NCBI GenBank assembly: GCA_003516285.1
Contig: DPCK01000010.1
Coordinates: forward strand, 1-41,094
DNA: 41,094 nt
Source of the DNA: Lutibacter sp.
GTDB taxonomy: Bacteria; Bacteroidota; Bacteroidia; Flavobacteriales; Flavobacteriaceae
Direction: 5' to 3'
A program made the position numbers and the translations under genes. A model generated the notes under the pieces. The model was not told the DNA's origin, made no database searches, and saw nothing but the letters and a program-made list of their open reading frames with translations. This document shows, piece by piece, positions 8,519-18,448 of this stretch (position 1 is the first letter of the stretch; the number at the start of each line of letters is the position of its first letter).

Positions 8519-9612
8519 GCAATAAAGTAAAATTCGCACTCCTTCTGATTTGCACTATTTTTAGTGTTGTTACCATCATTAAACTGTTTAACCTCTCGGA
8601 AGACATTATTCATTACCACAATCGTTTTGTTCGCAGGTTTCCACAGCATGTTGCCCAGGAAATACATCAAACGGACTTGACCTATAACTCTTATTATTTT
8701 GCCGGAATTGGGGAAGGCAAAATTTATCTGGGCAATTATACAGCCCCATTGCAGATGACGGTATTGGACTCAACTTTAAAAGAAAAAAAGATTTATCATA
8801 TTGAGCTTAAGGAAAAAAATCTGCCATTTCAAGCACCACAAATTAGGGTACTGGGTGATCACTTTTTTGTTTTCGAGGGGATTGTCCCATACATATTTAA
8901 AGGAAACATAAGTAATTGGAAAGCTTCTTTAAGGATAAACAGCGGCTACCATTTCTCCCATTTGGAACCCATGGATTCCGTAAACATGGCTATCCGATAC
9001 ATGACCCCAAAAAGTGGAGAAAGCCTGATTGGCACTTTAAATCTTGCAGATACCACAAAAGTATCTTATGATGCTAAACTTTTACAAAAGCAGTTTGACG
9101 GAATCTTTGATACAGACGGCAGCCTTCTTTTCAACAAACAGTTTAACCGAATTGTTTATGTGTATCGCTACCGAAATGAATTTATTGTTGCCGACCCTAT
9201 TCTTAATTTGGATTATCGGGGAAACACCATAGATACCATAAGCCGGGCACAGGTACGGTTGGCTCAGTTAAAAAACAATTCCATGAAAACTTTTGCCGAA
9301 CCGCCACTAATTGTTAATAAAACCACCGCCGTTGACGGCAATTTATTGTATGTAAACTCATTATTGCCGGGTTTATACGAATCTGAAAACATTTGGAAAA
9401 TAGCCAGTATTGTTGATGTATATGACCTGACCGATAAAACCTATCGTTCCAGTTTTCCTATATACCATATTGCCGGAAAAAAAATGAAGGGCATGTTGGT
9501 ATCAGGAAATTTGTTATATGCCCTGATTGGCGAAAAAATAGTGTGCTATAAACTTTTGGAACATCTGAGCCAAGATCGTGCAGTACGAGATTATGCACAT
9601 TCAATTCATTAA
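8515..9612 (+). CDS. Membrane-anchored periplasmic protein, propeller-like
   Basis: The 365-residue protein starts with one N-terminal membrane segment (about residues 7-25). It continues as a beta-rich domain with recurring hydrophobic-strand/turn patterns such as YFAGIGEGKIYLGNYTA (about 62-78) and GNLLYVNSLLPGLY near residue 275. These suggest a periplasmic beta-propeller. I do not know a named family. Proteins of this kind regularly follow MauE/DoxX genes in Bacteroidetes, as I recall, and here the ATGA overlap makes the coupling tight. It lacks a cysteine pair, so it is more likely a binding or scaffold partner than a redox enzyme. Confidence 0.65.
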   Translation: MSNKVKFALLLICTIFSVVTIIKLFNLSEDIIHYHNRFVRRFPQHVAQEIHQTDLTYNSYYFAGIGEGKIYLGNYTAPLQMTVLDSTLKEKKIYHIELKEKNLPFQAPQIRVLGDHFFVFEGIVPYIFKGNISNWKASLRINSGYHFSHLEPMDSVNMAIRYMTPKSGESLIGTLNLADTTKVSYDAKLLQKQFDGIFDTDGSLLFNKQFNRIVYVYRYRNEFIVADPILNLDYRGNTIDTISRAQVRLAQLKNNSMKTFAEPPLIVNKTTAVDGNLLYVNSLLPGLYESENIWKIASIVDVYDLTDKTYRSSFPIYHIAGKKMKGMLVSGNLLYALIGEKIVCYKLLEHLSQDRAVRDYAHSIH

Positions 9613-9689
9613 AAATATATCGGCCGATATCAGGGTAAGACCGAAAACCTGTAAAAAGAGTAGGTCATCATTTTTAAATTAATTTTATT

Positions 9690-9968
9690 ATGAAAACAAA
9701 TTTTTTAAAAAGGTTCATGATGCCATTGGCCATTATGATTTTTGGGATCGCGGGTGCATTTGTAACCACAGCGATGAGCAGCACCAAAACATTGGCTGAA
9801 GTGCCAGGATACAGATTTGTGTCGTTGGCAGACCCATGTCATGAAGAACAAATGTGCAGTACCATTTTCACTGAGAATATTTGTACTGCCGGCAGTCAAA
9901 ATTTATGGGGTAAAGAAGACCCGAATGTCAACGTATGTAATGTTCCGTTGTACAGAATTACCAATTAG
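9690..9968 (+). CDS. Small exported four-cysteine protein (DUF6520-like)
   Basis: The 92-residue product has a basic N-terminus followed by a hydrophobic helix (about residues 9-29), then a short mature region with four cysteines (C50, C56, C65, C83) and a C-terminal VPLYRITN. That matches the layout I remember for DUF6520 proteins, which are small, secreted and paired with MauE/DoxX genes. Four cysteines could form two disulfides made with help from the upstream redox membrane protein. It is the last gene of the operon, 77 bases after the previous stop, and a strong terminator follows. It may be a secreted peptide precursor or a periplasmic cofactor; function is unknown. Confidence 0.7.
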   Translation: MKTNFLKRFMMPLAIMIFGIAGAFVTTAMSSTKTLAEVPGYRFVSLADPCHEEQMCSTIFTENICTAGSQNLWGKEDPNVNVCNVPLYRITN

Positions 9969-9996
9969 TTTGGTAAGTGGGTAGTTTAAAATGAGC

Positions 9997-10026
9997 AATG
10001 CAGTTCTTCAAGAAAAGAACTGCATT
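9997..10026. terminator. Bidirectional intrinsic terminator
   Basis: AATGCAGTTCTT (9997-10008) pairs exactly with AAGAACTGCATT (10015-10026) over a six-base loop, and T-rich sequence follows on the plus strand. It lies between the convergent ends of the DUF6520-like gene and the prolyl-oligopeptidase gene and can stop transcription from both. Confidence 0.8.
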
Positions 10027-10048
10027 GTTATTTAATTTTGAGTAATTT

Positions 10049-12682
10049 TTACTGAGGCTTAAACCAGTCCGGCCTTTTTTCTCCTTTCAAATAATGCCCA
10101 AACCAATCCGAAAGACGGCCTGTTAAATCCATTTGATTTTCAGGTATTTGGATTACGTGATTGTCTTTGGGATAGATCAACATAATATGCTCCTTATTTA
10201 GTCTTCGAAGCGCCAGATAAAATTCCATGGTTTGATCGGGGTTTGCTGTTGGATCACTTTCACCCGTATAAGACAACAATGGTGTCGTTACTTTTGAAAC
10301 GGCATTAAGCGGAGAATTTTTTTGATATCCTTCCATATCCTCAAACCAAGTTTTTCCCATACGGAACTGCTGGGTTTCAAAACGCCATGCTTCCGGTTTT
10401 TTTTCACCCTTTCCAATTGAAAAATAGCAACTCGTAAAATCTGATACCCCGGCACCAGCCACTGCAGCTGCAAACATGTTGGTTTGTGTGATGATAAAAT
10501 TTGTTTCATAGCCACCAAAAGAATGACCTATAAGCCCCAATTTGTTTTTGTCAACAGGAACTATTTTAAGAGTTGACTTTACTGCTTCAATTACACAGTC
10601 AGCCGCAGAAAATCCAGGATTCCCAATTTCGTATACAATATCGGGCAACAATACAAAATAACCTTGACTCGTAAAATAGGTTCTATTAAAAACTGCCCCA
10701 TTCAATAGGCTTGGGTTGGTGTATTCATGAAGCTCTCTTGACTTTTTTTCATAAATATTAACAATCATGGAATATTGCTGTTGCGGGTCATAGTTAAAGG
10801 GATAGAACAGGGCTCCTTTCAGCGCTATTCCTTTTGAATTCTGATACTCAATCAGTTTATAAGCCCCCCACCCATAATGGCCATGTTGCGGATTGCTTTT
10901 AAAAATAGTTTTTGAAGGCGCTTTCCCTTTTTTCATCACCAATGTTGGAGGTTCGTTAAAGTCTTCCCTTAAATAAGTATAATAATCAGTGTCTTTTGCT
11001 TTAAGCAGCATACTGATTAATTTGGGTTCAAATACGATTGATTCCATTTTTAGATCCTTATTTAAATAAGCGTAGCCGGATTTATTTTTATCAATTGTCA
11101 TTACCTTCAGCACTACATCATTGGTAAGGTCAATCACTCTTAATTTTGAAGTCAGTACACCAGGATTCAAATTATTTAACTTGGGCTGTCTGAAAATTTG
11201 TTGGGATTCCCTGCCATTAGTCAACTTTTTAGCAATCACTTTATTGTCCAAGGAAAATTCCCAGATATCAAACCGGTCATAGAGTAACAATGACCCATCA
11301 TTTGCGGTCCAACCCATGAGTCCATATGGGTATGGTTCTTCCGGCTGGTCACTTAAATCATCATAAAAAGCAACCCCCGAATTTTGCGTAATGTTTGTAT
11401 GGGTATGCGTTTCAAAGGAATACACCCACCAATTGCGATCTGTAAAATAAAGCACAAACTTGCCACCGGGTGACATTATTTGCTGATATGCCGCACCTGA
11501 TTGCTTCTGAAGAAAAGGGCTTTTTTTGCCGGTTGCCAAATCCACCAGATAATAATCTCTATCCGCCTCTTGCTTATGTTTAGGTTTATTGTCATCACTG
11601 TCATACACAAGCGCAAATTTCTGATTCCCATTAAGTATGGCAGACGGATGCATGGCATCTCCAACAGCCCTGAATTTTCCGCTTTTTGGCCACCATACGG
11701 AAAGTCTCGGGTCATTTTCAGTATTTCCATATTTATGCCAAAGCGGGTATATATCCTTATCCGCCGCATTCCAGATCTGTACCCCGGAATTATTTTTAAT
11801 TTTGCCAATTTCAGGGGCTTTCTTGAATTTAAAGAATATCCGCTCCCCATCATCTGAGATACCTAACGATGAAGAGAAGTTGGCATACAAAACCATTTCT
11901 TTTGGCCAAGACTTTTCTGTTGAAGTATCATATTGAACTAATTGCTTATCGCCAATGCGGTAAAACAAAACGGTATCAGCCGTAAATGCCTCGCTATTTA
12001 CAGACCTGCCAACAAATACGATCGAGTTTCCTTCGTTTTGCCAAACCACATTTTCAAATAGCTTTTCATTGCTGTTAATAATGCTAGTTTTGGCGATCTT
12101 TTTTCCAAACTGCAGCAAACCAACATTGGCGCCGATTGAATCGGAAGCACAATAGACAAGCGCGTCATTTTTCGGACTTAACGTAAATGAGGTTATATTT
12201 TCAATCGTTTCAATAACATCCCCATTTAAATTTATGATTGCCATTCTGCTTTTACCCTCGATTGCAATGCCATAAAGCAGGATATATTGACCGTCATTCA
12301 CCAAAGAAAAACTTTGAATTTGGTTAACTTCCTTTGTTTTTCCGGTACCCAGGTTTTTTAATTGAAATCGATTCTCTGGCAACATATATCCAAACCTATC
12401 ATCACCAATAAATTTTCCGTTAAACCCTTTCGCAAAAGCGACCGTTTGTTCCGTATCGGTACTTTTTACAAAAAGCGTATCCAAATTTGATTCGTAAGCC
12501 AAAGAATAACTCACCCACTTTCCGTGATTGGAAATGCCTTCAGCATTTAACGTGCTCCATAAATGATAATCGGCAGGCGTGAGTTGTTTTGTTTCTCTAA
12601 CCTGTCCTATTACCGGACAGGTTATCAAAAACAACATAAAATTAATCCAAACAATCTTGACGCTGTTATGTGAATAATTCAT
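10049..12682 (-). CDS. Exported S9 family prolyl-oligopeptidase-like peptidase
   Basis: The frame extends upstream, but the ATG at 12682 gives 877 residues with a clear signal peptide (hydrophobic to about residue 26, ending near VIGQ). Its A is also the last base of the SusD stop codon (TAATG), so translation is coupled. The N-terminal 550 residues are a beta-propeller-like region. The C-terminus is the alpha/beta hydrolase domain with the nucleophile in GHSFGGY (about S721), the acid in GESDPTANPD (about D810) and the histidine in KDNHVIQIPE (about H842). Family members cleave short peptides after proline or similar residues. Its place as third gene of a susC-susD unit suggests it trims a peptide captured at the outer membrane, or matures an exported one (inference). 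Confidence 0.9.
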   Translation of the reverse strand: MNYSHNSVKIVWINFMLFLITCPVIGQVRETKQLTPADYHLWSTLNAEGISNHGKWVSYSLAYESNLDTLFVKSTDTEQTVAFAKGFNGKFIGDDRFGYMLPENRFQLKNLGTGKTKEVNQIQSFSLVNDGQYILLYGIAIEGKSRMAIINLNGDVIETIENITSFTLSPKNDALVYCASDSIGANVGLLQFGKKIAKTSIINSNEKLFENVVWQNEGNSIVFVGRSVNSEAFTADTVLFYRIGDKQLVQYDTSTEKSWPKEMVLYANFSSSLGISDDGERIFFKFKKAPEIGKIKNNSGVQIWNAADKDIYPLWHKYGNTENDPRLSVWWPKSGKFRAVGDAMHPSAILNGNQKFALVYDSDDNKPKHKQEADRDYYLVDLATGKKSPFLQKQSGAAYQQIMSPGGKFVLYFTDRNWWVYSFETHTHTNITQNSGVAFYDDLSDQPEEPYPYGLMGWTANDGSLLLYDRFDIWEFSLDNKVIAKKLTNGRESQQIFRQPKLNNLNPGVLTSKLRVIDLTNDVVLKVMTIDKNKSGYAYLNKDLKMESIVFEPKLISMLLKAKDTDYYTYLREDFNEPPTLVMKKGKAPSKTIFKSNPQHGHYGWGAYKLIEYQNSKGIALKGALFYPFNYDPQQQYSMIVNIYEKKSRELHEYTNPSLLNGAVFNRTYFTSQGYFVLLPDIVYEIGNPGFSAADCVIEAVKSTLKIVPVDKNKLGLIGHSFGGYETNFIITQTNMFAAAVAGAGVSDFTSCYFSIGKGEKKPEAWRFETQQFRMGKTWFEDMEGYQKNSPLNAVSKVTTPLLSYTGESDPTANPDQTMEFYLALRRLNKEHIMLIYPKDNHVIQIPENQMDLTGRLSDWFGHYLKGEKRPDWFKPQ

Positions 12683-14112
12683 TAGTATCCCTGGTTTTGA
12701 GGCTGTAAATTGGGGTTCAGGTTCAATTCCGCTTCCGGAATCGGGAACAGGATATCGTGGGCATCCCACCCAGGTTTAAGCGCAGACAGGACAGGCTGGA
12801 TCATGTTAAAACGTTTCAGGTCGAAAAAACGGTGTCCGAATTCCGTAAACAGTTCCAGTCGCCTTTCCCGTAAAATTGCGCCAAGGATTTCATCTTGGGT
12901 TAGTGCCACAATATTTTCCAATCCCGCGACACTTCTTATCACGTTTAAATCTTCCTTTGCGCCAGATAAATCACCTGAATGCGCGCGTGCTTCCGCTCGA
13001 ATCAGGTACATTTCACTTAAGCGGAATATAATTGAATACTCAAAAGAGGATGTTGTATTGGCGGTTTTGTATTTATAAGGATGGTGCCATGTGACACCAT
13101 CTTTACTGACCGCTTTTGTCCAATGCGCTTTTCTCTGGTCACCGGCTGTAAAGGCTGACATCAAATCATTAGTCAATGCCGATATAGGCGGCGGACCGAC
13201 AATGAAATTGAAGGTACCGCTTTCCAAGGCATTGCCCGTACCTGATTTGGGCGACAATTGCCAAATGGTTGACTTACTTTCCTTGAGGAAAATTTTATTA
13301 AGGTCTTGCCCAGAGACATACAGGGCTGTGTTATTAAGTACTACAGTTGCCTCATCAGATGCTTCATTCCATAATCCGGCATACAAATTTACCCGCGCAA
13401 GCAGCGCATGAACCGTAAATTTGTTGGGACGTGTACGGTCGGCGGAAAGGTAGTTTTCTGAGACAAGCTGAACGGCTTCTTCCAAATCAGCCTTGATATT
13501 AACATATAAGGTGCTCACAGGCACTTTCGCGGCCAGTCGGTTTTGTTCAAAATCGGTTGTGGCAATATATGGGATATCACCAAATATATTGGCCAAGTAA
13601 AAGTGAATTAAGGCTCTCGCAAACAATGCCTCCCCTTTGAGTTGCGCCCGGTCACCTGCAGATAAATTAACCGAAGATTCCACGCCTTCCATTACGGCAT
13701 CGGCCGCGTAAATTTGGTTATAGCTAAGATTCCATAACGTTTTTATATTGGAATTGGTTGCTATTAAGGAATTTTTATAGAACTCTGTAATTACATTTTG
13801 GGAACTCCCATAATAATCAAGTTCATCCGCATAATTACCCAATACATGAGACAATCCGACCGATGTGCCCGTAAGCAAACCCCCGTCCCGAATTTTCGAA
13901 TAAATATCGGTCATTGCGGCATTTGCGGTTGCCTTTTCTTCAAAGACCCCTTTGGCGGTCAATTGTGAATTTGGAATGTCAACCTCCACAAAGTCGTCAC
14001 AGGAATACAACGACAACACCGCCATCAGAAGGCAAGCTACCAAAATGATGAATTTCAAAAAGATATCCTTGTGGTACCACTTATCTAATTTATTATTCTC
14101 TAAATTTTTCAT
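12682..14112 (-). CDS. SusD/RagB-like outer-membrane lipoprotein
   Basis: The 476-residue protein has a long N-terminal hydrophobic stretch ending in a lipobox (LYSC, about residues 36-39), so the mature form would be a lipid-anchored surface protein. The usual SusD landmarks follow: an early ADELDYYGSS-x-N region, a middle rich in TPR-like helices (ARALIHFYLANIFGDIPYI about 165-183), and a C-terminal RRLELFTEFGHRFFDLKRF (about 418-436). SusD proteins form the lid of the SusC transporter and bind its ligand. It lies 16 bases after SusC and shares one base with the peptidase gene. Confidence 0.93.
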   Translation of the reverse strand: MKNLENNKLDKWYHKDIFLKFIILVACLLMAVLSLYSCDDFVEVDIPNSQLTAKGVFEEKATANAAMTDIYSKIRDGGLLTGTSVGLSHVLGNYADELDYYGSSQNVITEFYKNSLIATNSNIKTLWNLSYNQIYAADAVMEGVESSVNLSAGDRAQLKGEALFARALIHFYLANIFGDIPYIATTDFEQNRLAAKVPVSTLYVNIKADLEEAVQLVSENYLSADRTRPNKFTVHALLARVNLYAGLWNEASDEATVVLNNTALYVSGQDLNKIFLKESKSTIWQLSPKSGTGNALESGTFNFIVGPPPISALTNDLMSAFTAGDQRKAHWTKAVSKDGVTWHHPYKYKTANTTSSFEYSIIFRLSEMYLIRAEARAHSGDLSGAKEDLNVIRSVAGLENIVALTQDEILGAILRERRLELFTEFGHRFFDLKRFNMIQPVLSALKPGWDAHDILFPIPEAELNLNPNLQPQNQGY

Positions 14113-14128
14113 TGGTTATTTTTTTAAA

Positions 14129-17100
14129 TTAAAAACTAAATTTTATTCCAGCAGTAAGAATTCGAAGTGGCGGTAAGTACCCGGCAGACTTAAACTCAGG
14201 ATCAGCGCCATCGAATTTTGTAAAAGTCAGTACGTTCTGGCCTTCAAAGAAAACCTTGCATTGCCAGTCTTTTAAAGGAATGTCGTAAGAAAGCGAGATG
14301 TTTTTTAACCGTATATACGAGGCGTCACTTATGGCGCCGTCACTGTCAAAATATTTGTAATAGGCATTTACAGCGGCACTGTTATTGCCATCGGTATAAA
14401 CGGGATAAGGCGCAACATCACCCACCTGTTGCCAATGGTTTAAAACGGTGATCGGTTGGTTGGATTGAGAGCCGGGAAGACCAAAGAAAATTGTTGAATC
14501 ATAATTGACCTGCTTCACAAACTGAAAAAGGAAATCCAGTTGCCAGTTTTTATAAGTCACCTGATTTTGGAGTCCGCCATAATATTTCGGGTCAAAATTT
14601 TGGATCGTTTTTTTATCTTCAATACTTGAAATAATGCCATCAGCATTTACATCCAAATAAGTATAGATGCCCGTTTGCGGATCAACACCCATAAAATGAT
14701 AAACTTTTTGAATATTCAAGGGTTCACCGATCACGTACCGGTTTGCATAGGTGGAAGTTTCAAGATCCGGGAATTTGACCAGAGAGTTTCGAGCAGCGGT
14801 CACATTGATGTTGCTGGTCCAGCTAAGATCCTTTTTTTGAAGGTTCACTGTCCGCAAGGTAAATTCCACACCGCTGTTTTGAATTGTGGCATCAAGGTTG
14901 GACTGTATGGAGGTAAATCCGGTAGTTCCCGGAAGGGAGATTCCTGTCAATTGGTCTGAAGATCGGTTGTTGTACCAGGCAGCCGTTAAAAAAATTCGAT
15001 CTTTAAAAAACCCTGCTTCCAAGGCAATCTCCAATTTTTTATTGGTTTCCCATCCAAAATCTGGATTGAACAATCGTGCGGGCTGCAATCCGATAGCGCC
15101 TCCGTAATTAACGCCCGATGAAGCATAAGTGTCCAAATATTGGTAATCACCTATCTGGTCGTTTCCGGTGATTCCATAACTGGCCCTTAATTTACCAAAG
15201 CTTAGGATGTCATTGTTGGCAATGAAATTCTCTCTTGAAAATAGCCATGCAGCCCCAATAGCCCCAAAATTGGCAAATTGCCTGCCCGGACCAAACCGAC
15301 TGGATCCATCCCTTCGCCCGGTTAGGTTCACTATATATTTTTCTTGCCAATTGTAGTTTATGCGTCCGAAAAACGCCTGGTATCTATATGTTGATTCCTC
15401 ACTAACGTTTGTTGTTATCGTTGATGCCGACGCCAAGTTATAAATTAAGCTATTGCTTGTAAAACCACGTGCGTACTGCATTAACTGATTTCCTTCCAGC
15501 GATTGAAAGGTAGCGCCAATGAGTGCATTCACTTTTCCACGTCCAATATTTCTGTTCCAGTTCAATTGGGGTTCCACAATCCATGATTCCCTAGCGGCCC
15601 GACTTGCCCTTAATGCTGAATATTGGGGACCCAATCCCATAGCAGGATTGTATTGTGTAGAAGGATACGCGGTGGTTTCTTTCGCCGAAAGGGTTGTGTA
15701 ACCAACACTTGTTTTGAGTTGTAAATCATCAGTCAATTGATAAGACAGCATGATATTGGCGATCAGGTCATTGGTAATGGCTTCATACTTGCCCTGAAAA
15801 TTCCTCAGCGGATTGTTGAAGGTATTGTTCTCCCAATTCAGGCTGCCGTCTTCATTGTAAAGCGCAGGGGCATTTGGGGCGATATTCACAACTTCCCGCA
15901 TGATGTCCATTCGGGGCTGGTTGTTATTTTGTGACGTGTAGCCCGCCGATATATTGGTTTTGAACTTTTTATTTTCAGATTCGTGGTTCACATTTAAATG
16001 TACGTTGCCTTTTCTATAACCAAAATCTTTTATAAAAACGGTGGACTCTTTATAATAATTTCCGCTTAATAAAAATTGGGTTTGTGCTGAACCCCCTGAA
16101 AGTGATGATTGGATATTGGTTATATTTGCAGTGCCTCCCATAAGCTCTTTTTGCCAATCGGTGTAGCGGTTTTGGTCCCAGGTTCCATTCACGTCATAGG
16201 CATACTCAGGGATTTGGGAAATGCCGTCATTGGCATAGGCCTCTTTTCGCATCGCAATGTATTCGGGGGTTTTAAGCAAGTCCATAAATCGGGTTACCGT
16301 TCCTGCTCCTTGTGAAAATTTTGTGGTAAACCTCATTTTTTCTGGCTTGCCTTTTTTGGTGGTGATCAACACCACGCCATTGGCCCCGCGTGAACCATAT
16401 ATGGCTGTGGCATCGGCATCTTTCAATACTTCAATGCTTTCAATCTGATCGGGATTGATACTGTTGAGCGGGCTTGGCTGGGTTGGCAACACAGGTGAAT
16501 TTATACCGGTGCCGATAGGGTCAGAGGAATACGGGACCCCGTCAATAAGATATAAAGGATTGTTCCCGTTAGACCGCATGCTGTTTTGTCCCCGAATTTG
16601 GATGTTGAACCCTCCGCCGGGGGTTCCTGTGGTTTGCGTAATATTTACACCAGCCATTCTTCCCTGCATAGTTTCTAACATATTGGAAACGGGCTGTTTT
16701 TCAATAGCGGAAGACGTAATTTTAGAAATGCTTCCGGTGCGATCGCTTTCCTTTACTGAATAGTAACCTGCATTGATTTGGACTTCTTGCAATGCTGTCA
16801 TGTCTTCCTGCAATTGCACATCAATTTGTGAACGGCTATCAACAGGAATTATGGCTGTTTTATAGCCTAAAAAAGAAAAAACCAAGATGTCATTTGAATT
16901 TACTTCCATGGTATATTTTCCATTAAGGCCGGAAACGGTGCCGGAGGGTTTTCCTTTTACGGTGATGGAGACACCTGGCAATGCGCCATTTGCATCGGTA
17001 ATTGTACCGCTGACTTGCAGAGTTTGTTGTTGCATTTTTGCAACTATTGAGGTCTTGTTGGCCCGCGCAGCAGTGTTGCACAAGCAGCTCCCAAAAATAA

Positions 17101-17149
17101 GGGCGTACACAAATATGTTAAAGGCCTTGATTATTTTAATTTTTTTCAT
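14129..17149 (-). CDS. SusC/RagA-type TonB-linked outer-membrane transporter
   Basis: The 1006-residue protein starts with a signal peptide. A carboxypeptidase-regulatory-like domain follows (about 44-125, VSGTITDANGALPGVSITVKG), then the plug (about 150-265) with the family motifs NPLYLIDGVPYSSDP and IYGSRGANGVVLITTKKG, then a long 22-strand barrel ending in a terminal aromatic (FSF). It should import a ligand using TonB energy and is the first gene of susC-susD-S9 peptidase. The associated peptidase, rather than glycosidases, suggests a peptide-type ligand. No anti-sigma/ECF pair is nearby, and the CPreg-type N-terminus lacks an STN signalling domain, so regulation probably comes from the AraC protein or from the upstream leader. 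Confidence 0.93.
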   Translation of the reverse strand: MKKIKIIKAFNIFVYALIFGSCLCNTAARANKTSIVAKMQQQTLQVSGTITDANGALPGVSITVKGKPSGTVSGLNGKYTMEVNSNDILVFSFLGYKTAIIPVDSRSQIDVQLQEDMTALQEVQINAGYYSVKESDRTGSISKITSSAIEKQPVSNMLETMQGRMAGVNITQTTGTPGGGFNIQIRGQNSMRSNGNNPLYLIDGVPYSSDPIGTGINSPVLPTQPSPLNSINPDQIESIEVLKDADATAIYGSRGANGVVLITTKKGKPEKMRFTTKFSQGAGTVTRFMDLLKTPEYIAMRKEAYANDGISQIPEYAYDVNGTWDQNRYTDWQKELMGGTANITNIQSSLSGGSAQTQFLLSGNYYKESTVFIKDFGYRKGNVHLNVNHESENKKFKTNISAGYTSQNNNQPRMDIMREVVNIAPNAPALYNEDGSLNWENNTFNNPLRNFQGKYEAITNDLIANIMLSYQLTDDLQLKTSVGYTTLSAKETTAYPSTQYNPAMGLGPQYSALRASRAARESWIVEPQLNWNRNIGRGKVNALIGATFQSLEGNQLMQYARGFTSNSLIYNLASASTITTNVSEESTYRYQAFFGRINYNWQEKYIVNLTGRRDGSSRFGPGRQFANFGAIGAAWLFSRENFIANNDILSFGKLRASYGITGNDQIGDYQYLDTYASSGVNYGGAIGLQPARLFNPDFGWETNKKLEIALEAGFFKDRIFLTAAWYNNRSSDQLTGISLPGTTGFTSIQSNLDATIQNSGVEFTLRTVNLQKKDLSWTSNINVTAARNSLVKFPDLETSTYANRYVIGEPLNIQKVYHFMGVDPQTGIYTYLDVNADGIISSIEDKKTIQNFDPKYYGGLQNQVTYKNWQLDFLFQFVKQVNYDSTIFFGLPGSQSNQPITVLNHWQQVGDVAPYPVYTDGNNSAAVNAYYKYFDSDGAISDASYIRLKNISLSYDIPLKDWQCKVFFEGQNVLTFTKFDGADPEFKSAGYLPPLRILTAGIKFSF

Positions 17150-17806
17150 TATTATTAAGGATTGGTTAAATTAAACGTGAGTTTTGGTTTGCCATGGCGC
17201 TCTATTTAGTTTGAAGACAGGAATAGGGCGTCTTTTTTAGGTTCAATCGCAATTTTCAGGATACAGAATTTTGCGTACAGCCGATTGCGTGCACATTTTA
17301 AAAAGCATCGTGCAACATGGCAGCTGCCTATATTCCTATGAGAAAACGAAAGTTTTTACAAGGATGCGGTTCCGTTATTCCGGCGGAACAGCTTGTGCCG
17401 CAGGATTTGGTTTTTGAGATGGACTTTATATGCTCATAGCTTTTTTAACAATTAAATTGATTAATAGATAAAGCGAGACCATTAAAAATGAAGAAGCTTT
17501 GCTAAGAATAAAAGCGGAGAATATGCCAATAATAAAAAAAGGCATGGAACTCAGCTTATTGTATCAGAGGTATTGGCATACCTTACCACGAATAAGTGAG
17601 CCCACGCCTAGGTCGTGAGCATCTTAACTTATCATCTCGTGGTTTTTAAAACGCCAATTTTCTGATACGAGATTCATAGCGAATACTTCAAATATTTTAT
17701 ATGAAGAAACGCAAATTTAAATAATTAAAACAAATATAATAAAAATATTCATTAACGCGCACTTTAGTACGCATTATTTTGTAGAGATACTCTTTACTTT
17801 GTTGAG
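17150..17806. other. Long divergent intergenic region with stem-loops
   Basis: No gene is visible in this roughly 650-base stretch between the divergent susC and XRE genes. It contains a stem, GTTCCG (17369-17374) with CGGAAC (17384-17389), inside a larger TGCGG/CCGCA pairing (17365-17369 with 17398-17402). It also contains an inverted repeat, TATGCCAAT (17522-17530) with ATTGGCATA (17572-17580), and a small hairpin GGTATTGGCATACC (17569-17582). Promoters of both flanking genes must lie here. The transition from metabolic cargo to the methyltransferase module also falls in it. Confidence 0.45.
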
Positions 17807-18046
17807 ATGACCCAAATAAACTACATAATTTGTGCATACATTTACAAAACTTGGGTTGAGCCATATAAGTCACAGCGTTCTTTTGCCGTGGATCACAATA
17901 TAGAAGAAAGTATAGTTCGCAAAATTAAGAATACAGCACGAAAAAAAGATGGTTCGGATTATAGTATTCCGGTTAAAACACTTTTAAAAATTTGCGAGTC
18001 TAGAAATTTGAAACTTTCAGATTTTTTTAAGTTATTGGAATTGTAA
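17807..18046 (+). CDS. Small XRE-like HTH regulator
   Basis: The 79-residue protein is mostly one helical domain. After a short N-terminal YIICAYIYKTWVEPYKSQRSFAVDHNIEES region comes IVRKIKN and then a C-terminal IPVKTLLKICESRNLKLSDFFKLLEL that fits helices 4-5 of an XRE/Cro fold. The first HTH helix pair is weaker than in its neighbour. It is 48 bases upstream of a second, stronger XRE gene. The pair probably regulates the methyltransferase operon downstream, as controller proteins do in restriction-modification systems (inference). Confidence 0.7.
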   Translation: MTQINYIICAYIYKTWVEPYKSQRSFAVDHNIEESIVRKIKNTARKKDGSDYSIPVKTLLKICESRNLKLSDFFKLLEL

Positions 18047-18094
18047 AGTGAGCCACCGCAGTAATATCTCGTCAATTTATTAATTTCATTAGAG

Positions 18095-18346
18095 ATGGGA
18101 GATACACAGAGAAAAAATAATTTTCAAGTACTTTTTGGAAAACAGCTTGAAAAACAGCGTACACTAAAAAAGCTTAGCTATCGACAGTTAGCGCAAAGAT
18201 GTGACTTAGATCATAGTGATATAAGTAAAATGGAAAAAGGAGAAAGGAACATTAAATTATCATCTGTTTTACAACTATGTATAGGGCTTAATATTCAACC
18301 TAGGGAATTATTTAATTTTGAATTTGATAAAGATGAGTTGAAGTAG
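18095..18346 (+). CDS. XRE-family HTH regulator, controller-like
   Basis: Eighty-three residues forming a standard five-helix XRE domain: LEKQRTLKKLSYRQLAQRCDLDHSDISKMEKGERN (about 19-53) holds the turn and recognition helix, then KLSSVLQLCIGLNIQPRELFNF closes it. It is the size of a restriction-modification controller (C) protein. A methyltransferase operon starts about 590 bases downstream, so timing control of that operon is a plausible role. It may repress its own promoter, but no clear operator palindrome is seen. Confidence 0.85.
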   Translation: MGDTQRKNNFQVLFGKQLEKQRTLKKLSYRQLAQRCDLDHSDISKMEKGERNIKLSSVLQLCIGLNIQPRELFNFEFDKDELK

Positions 18347-18448
18347 GGAGAACAGCTTAAAACAGGATTTTTTTTCTATTTCAAGGAGAAACCTTAATGC
18401 CATAATGAATATCTTTCTTAAATTTGAATTAATTGCAAAAAATGTGTT

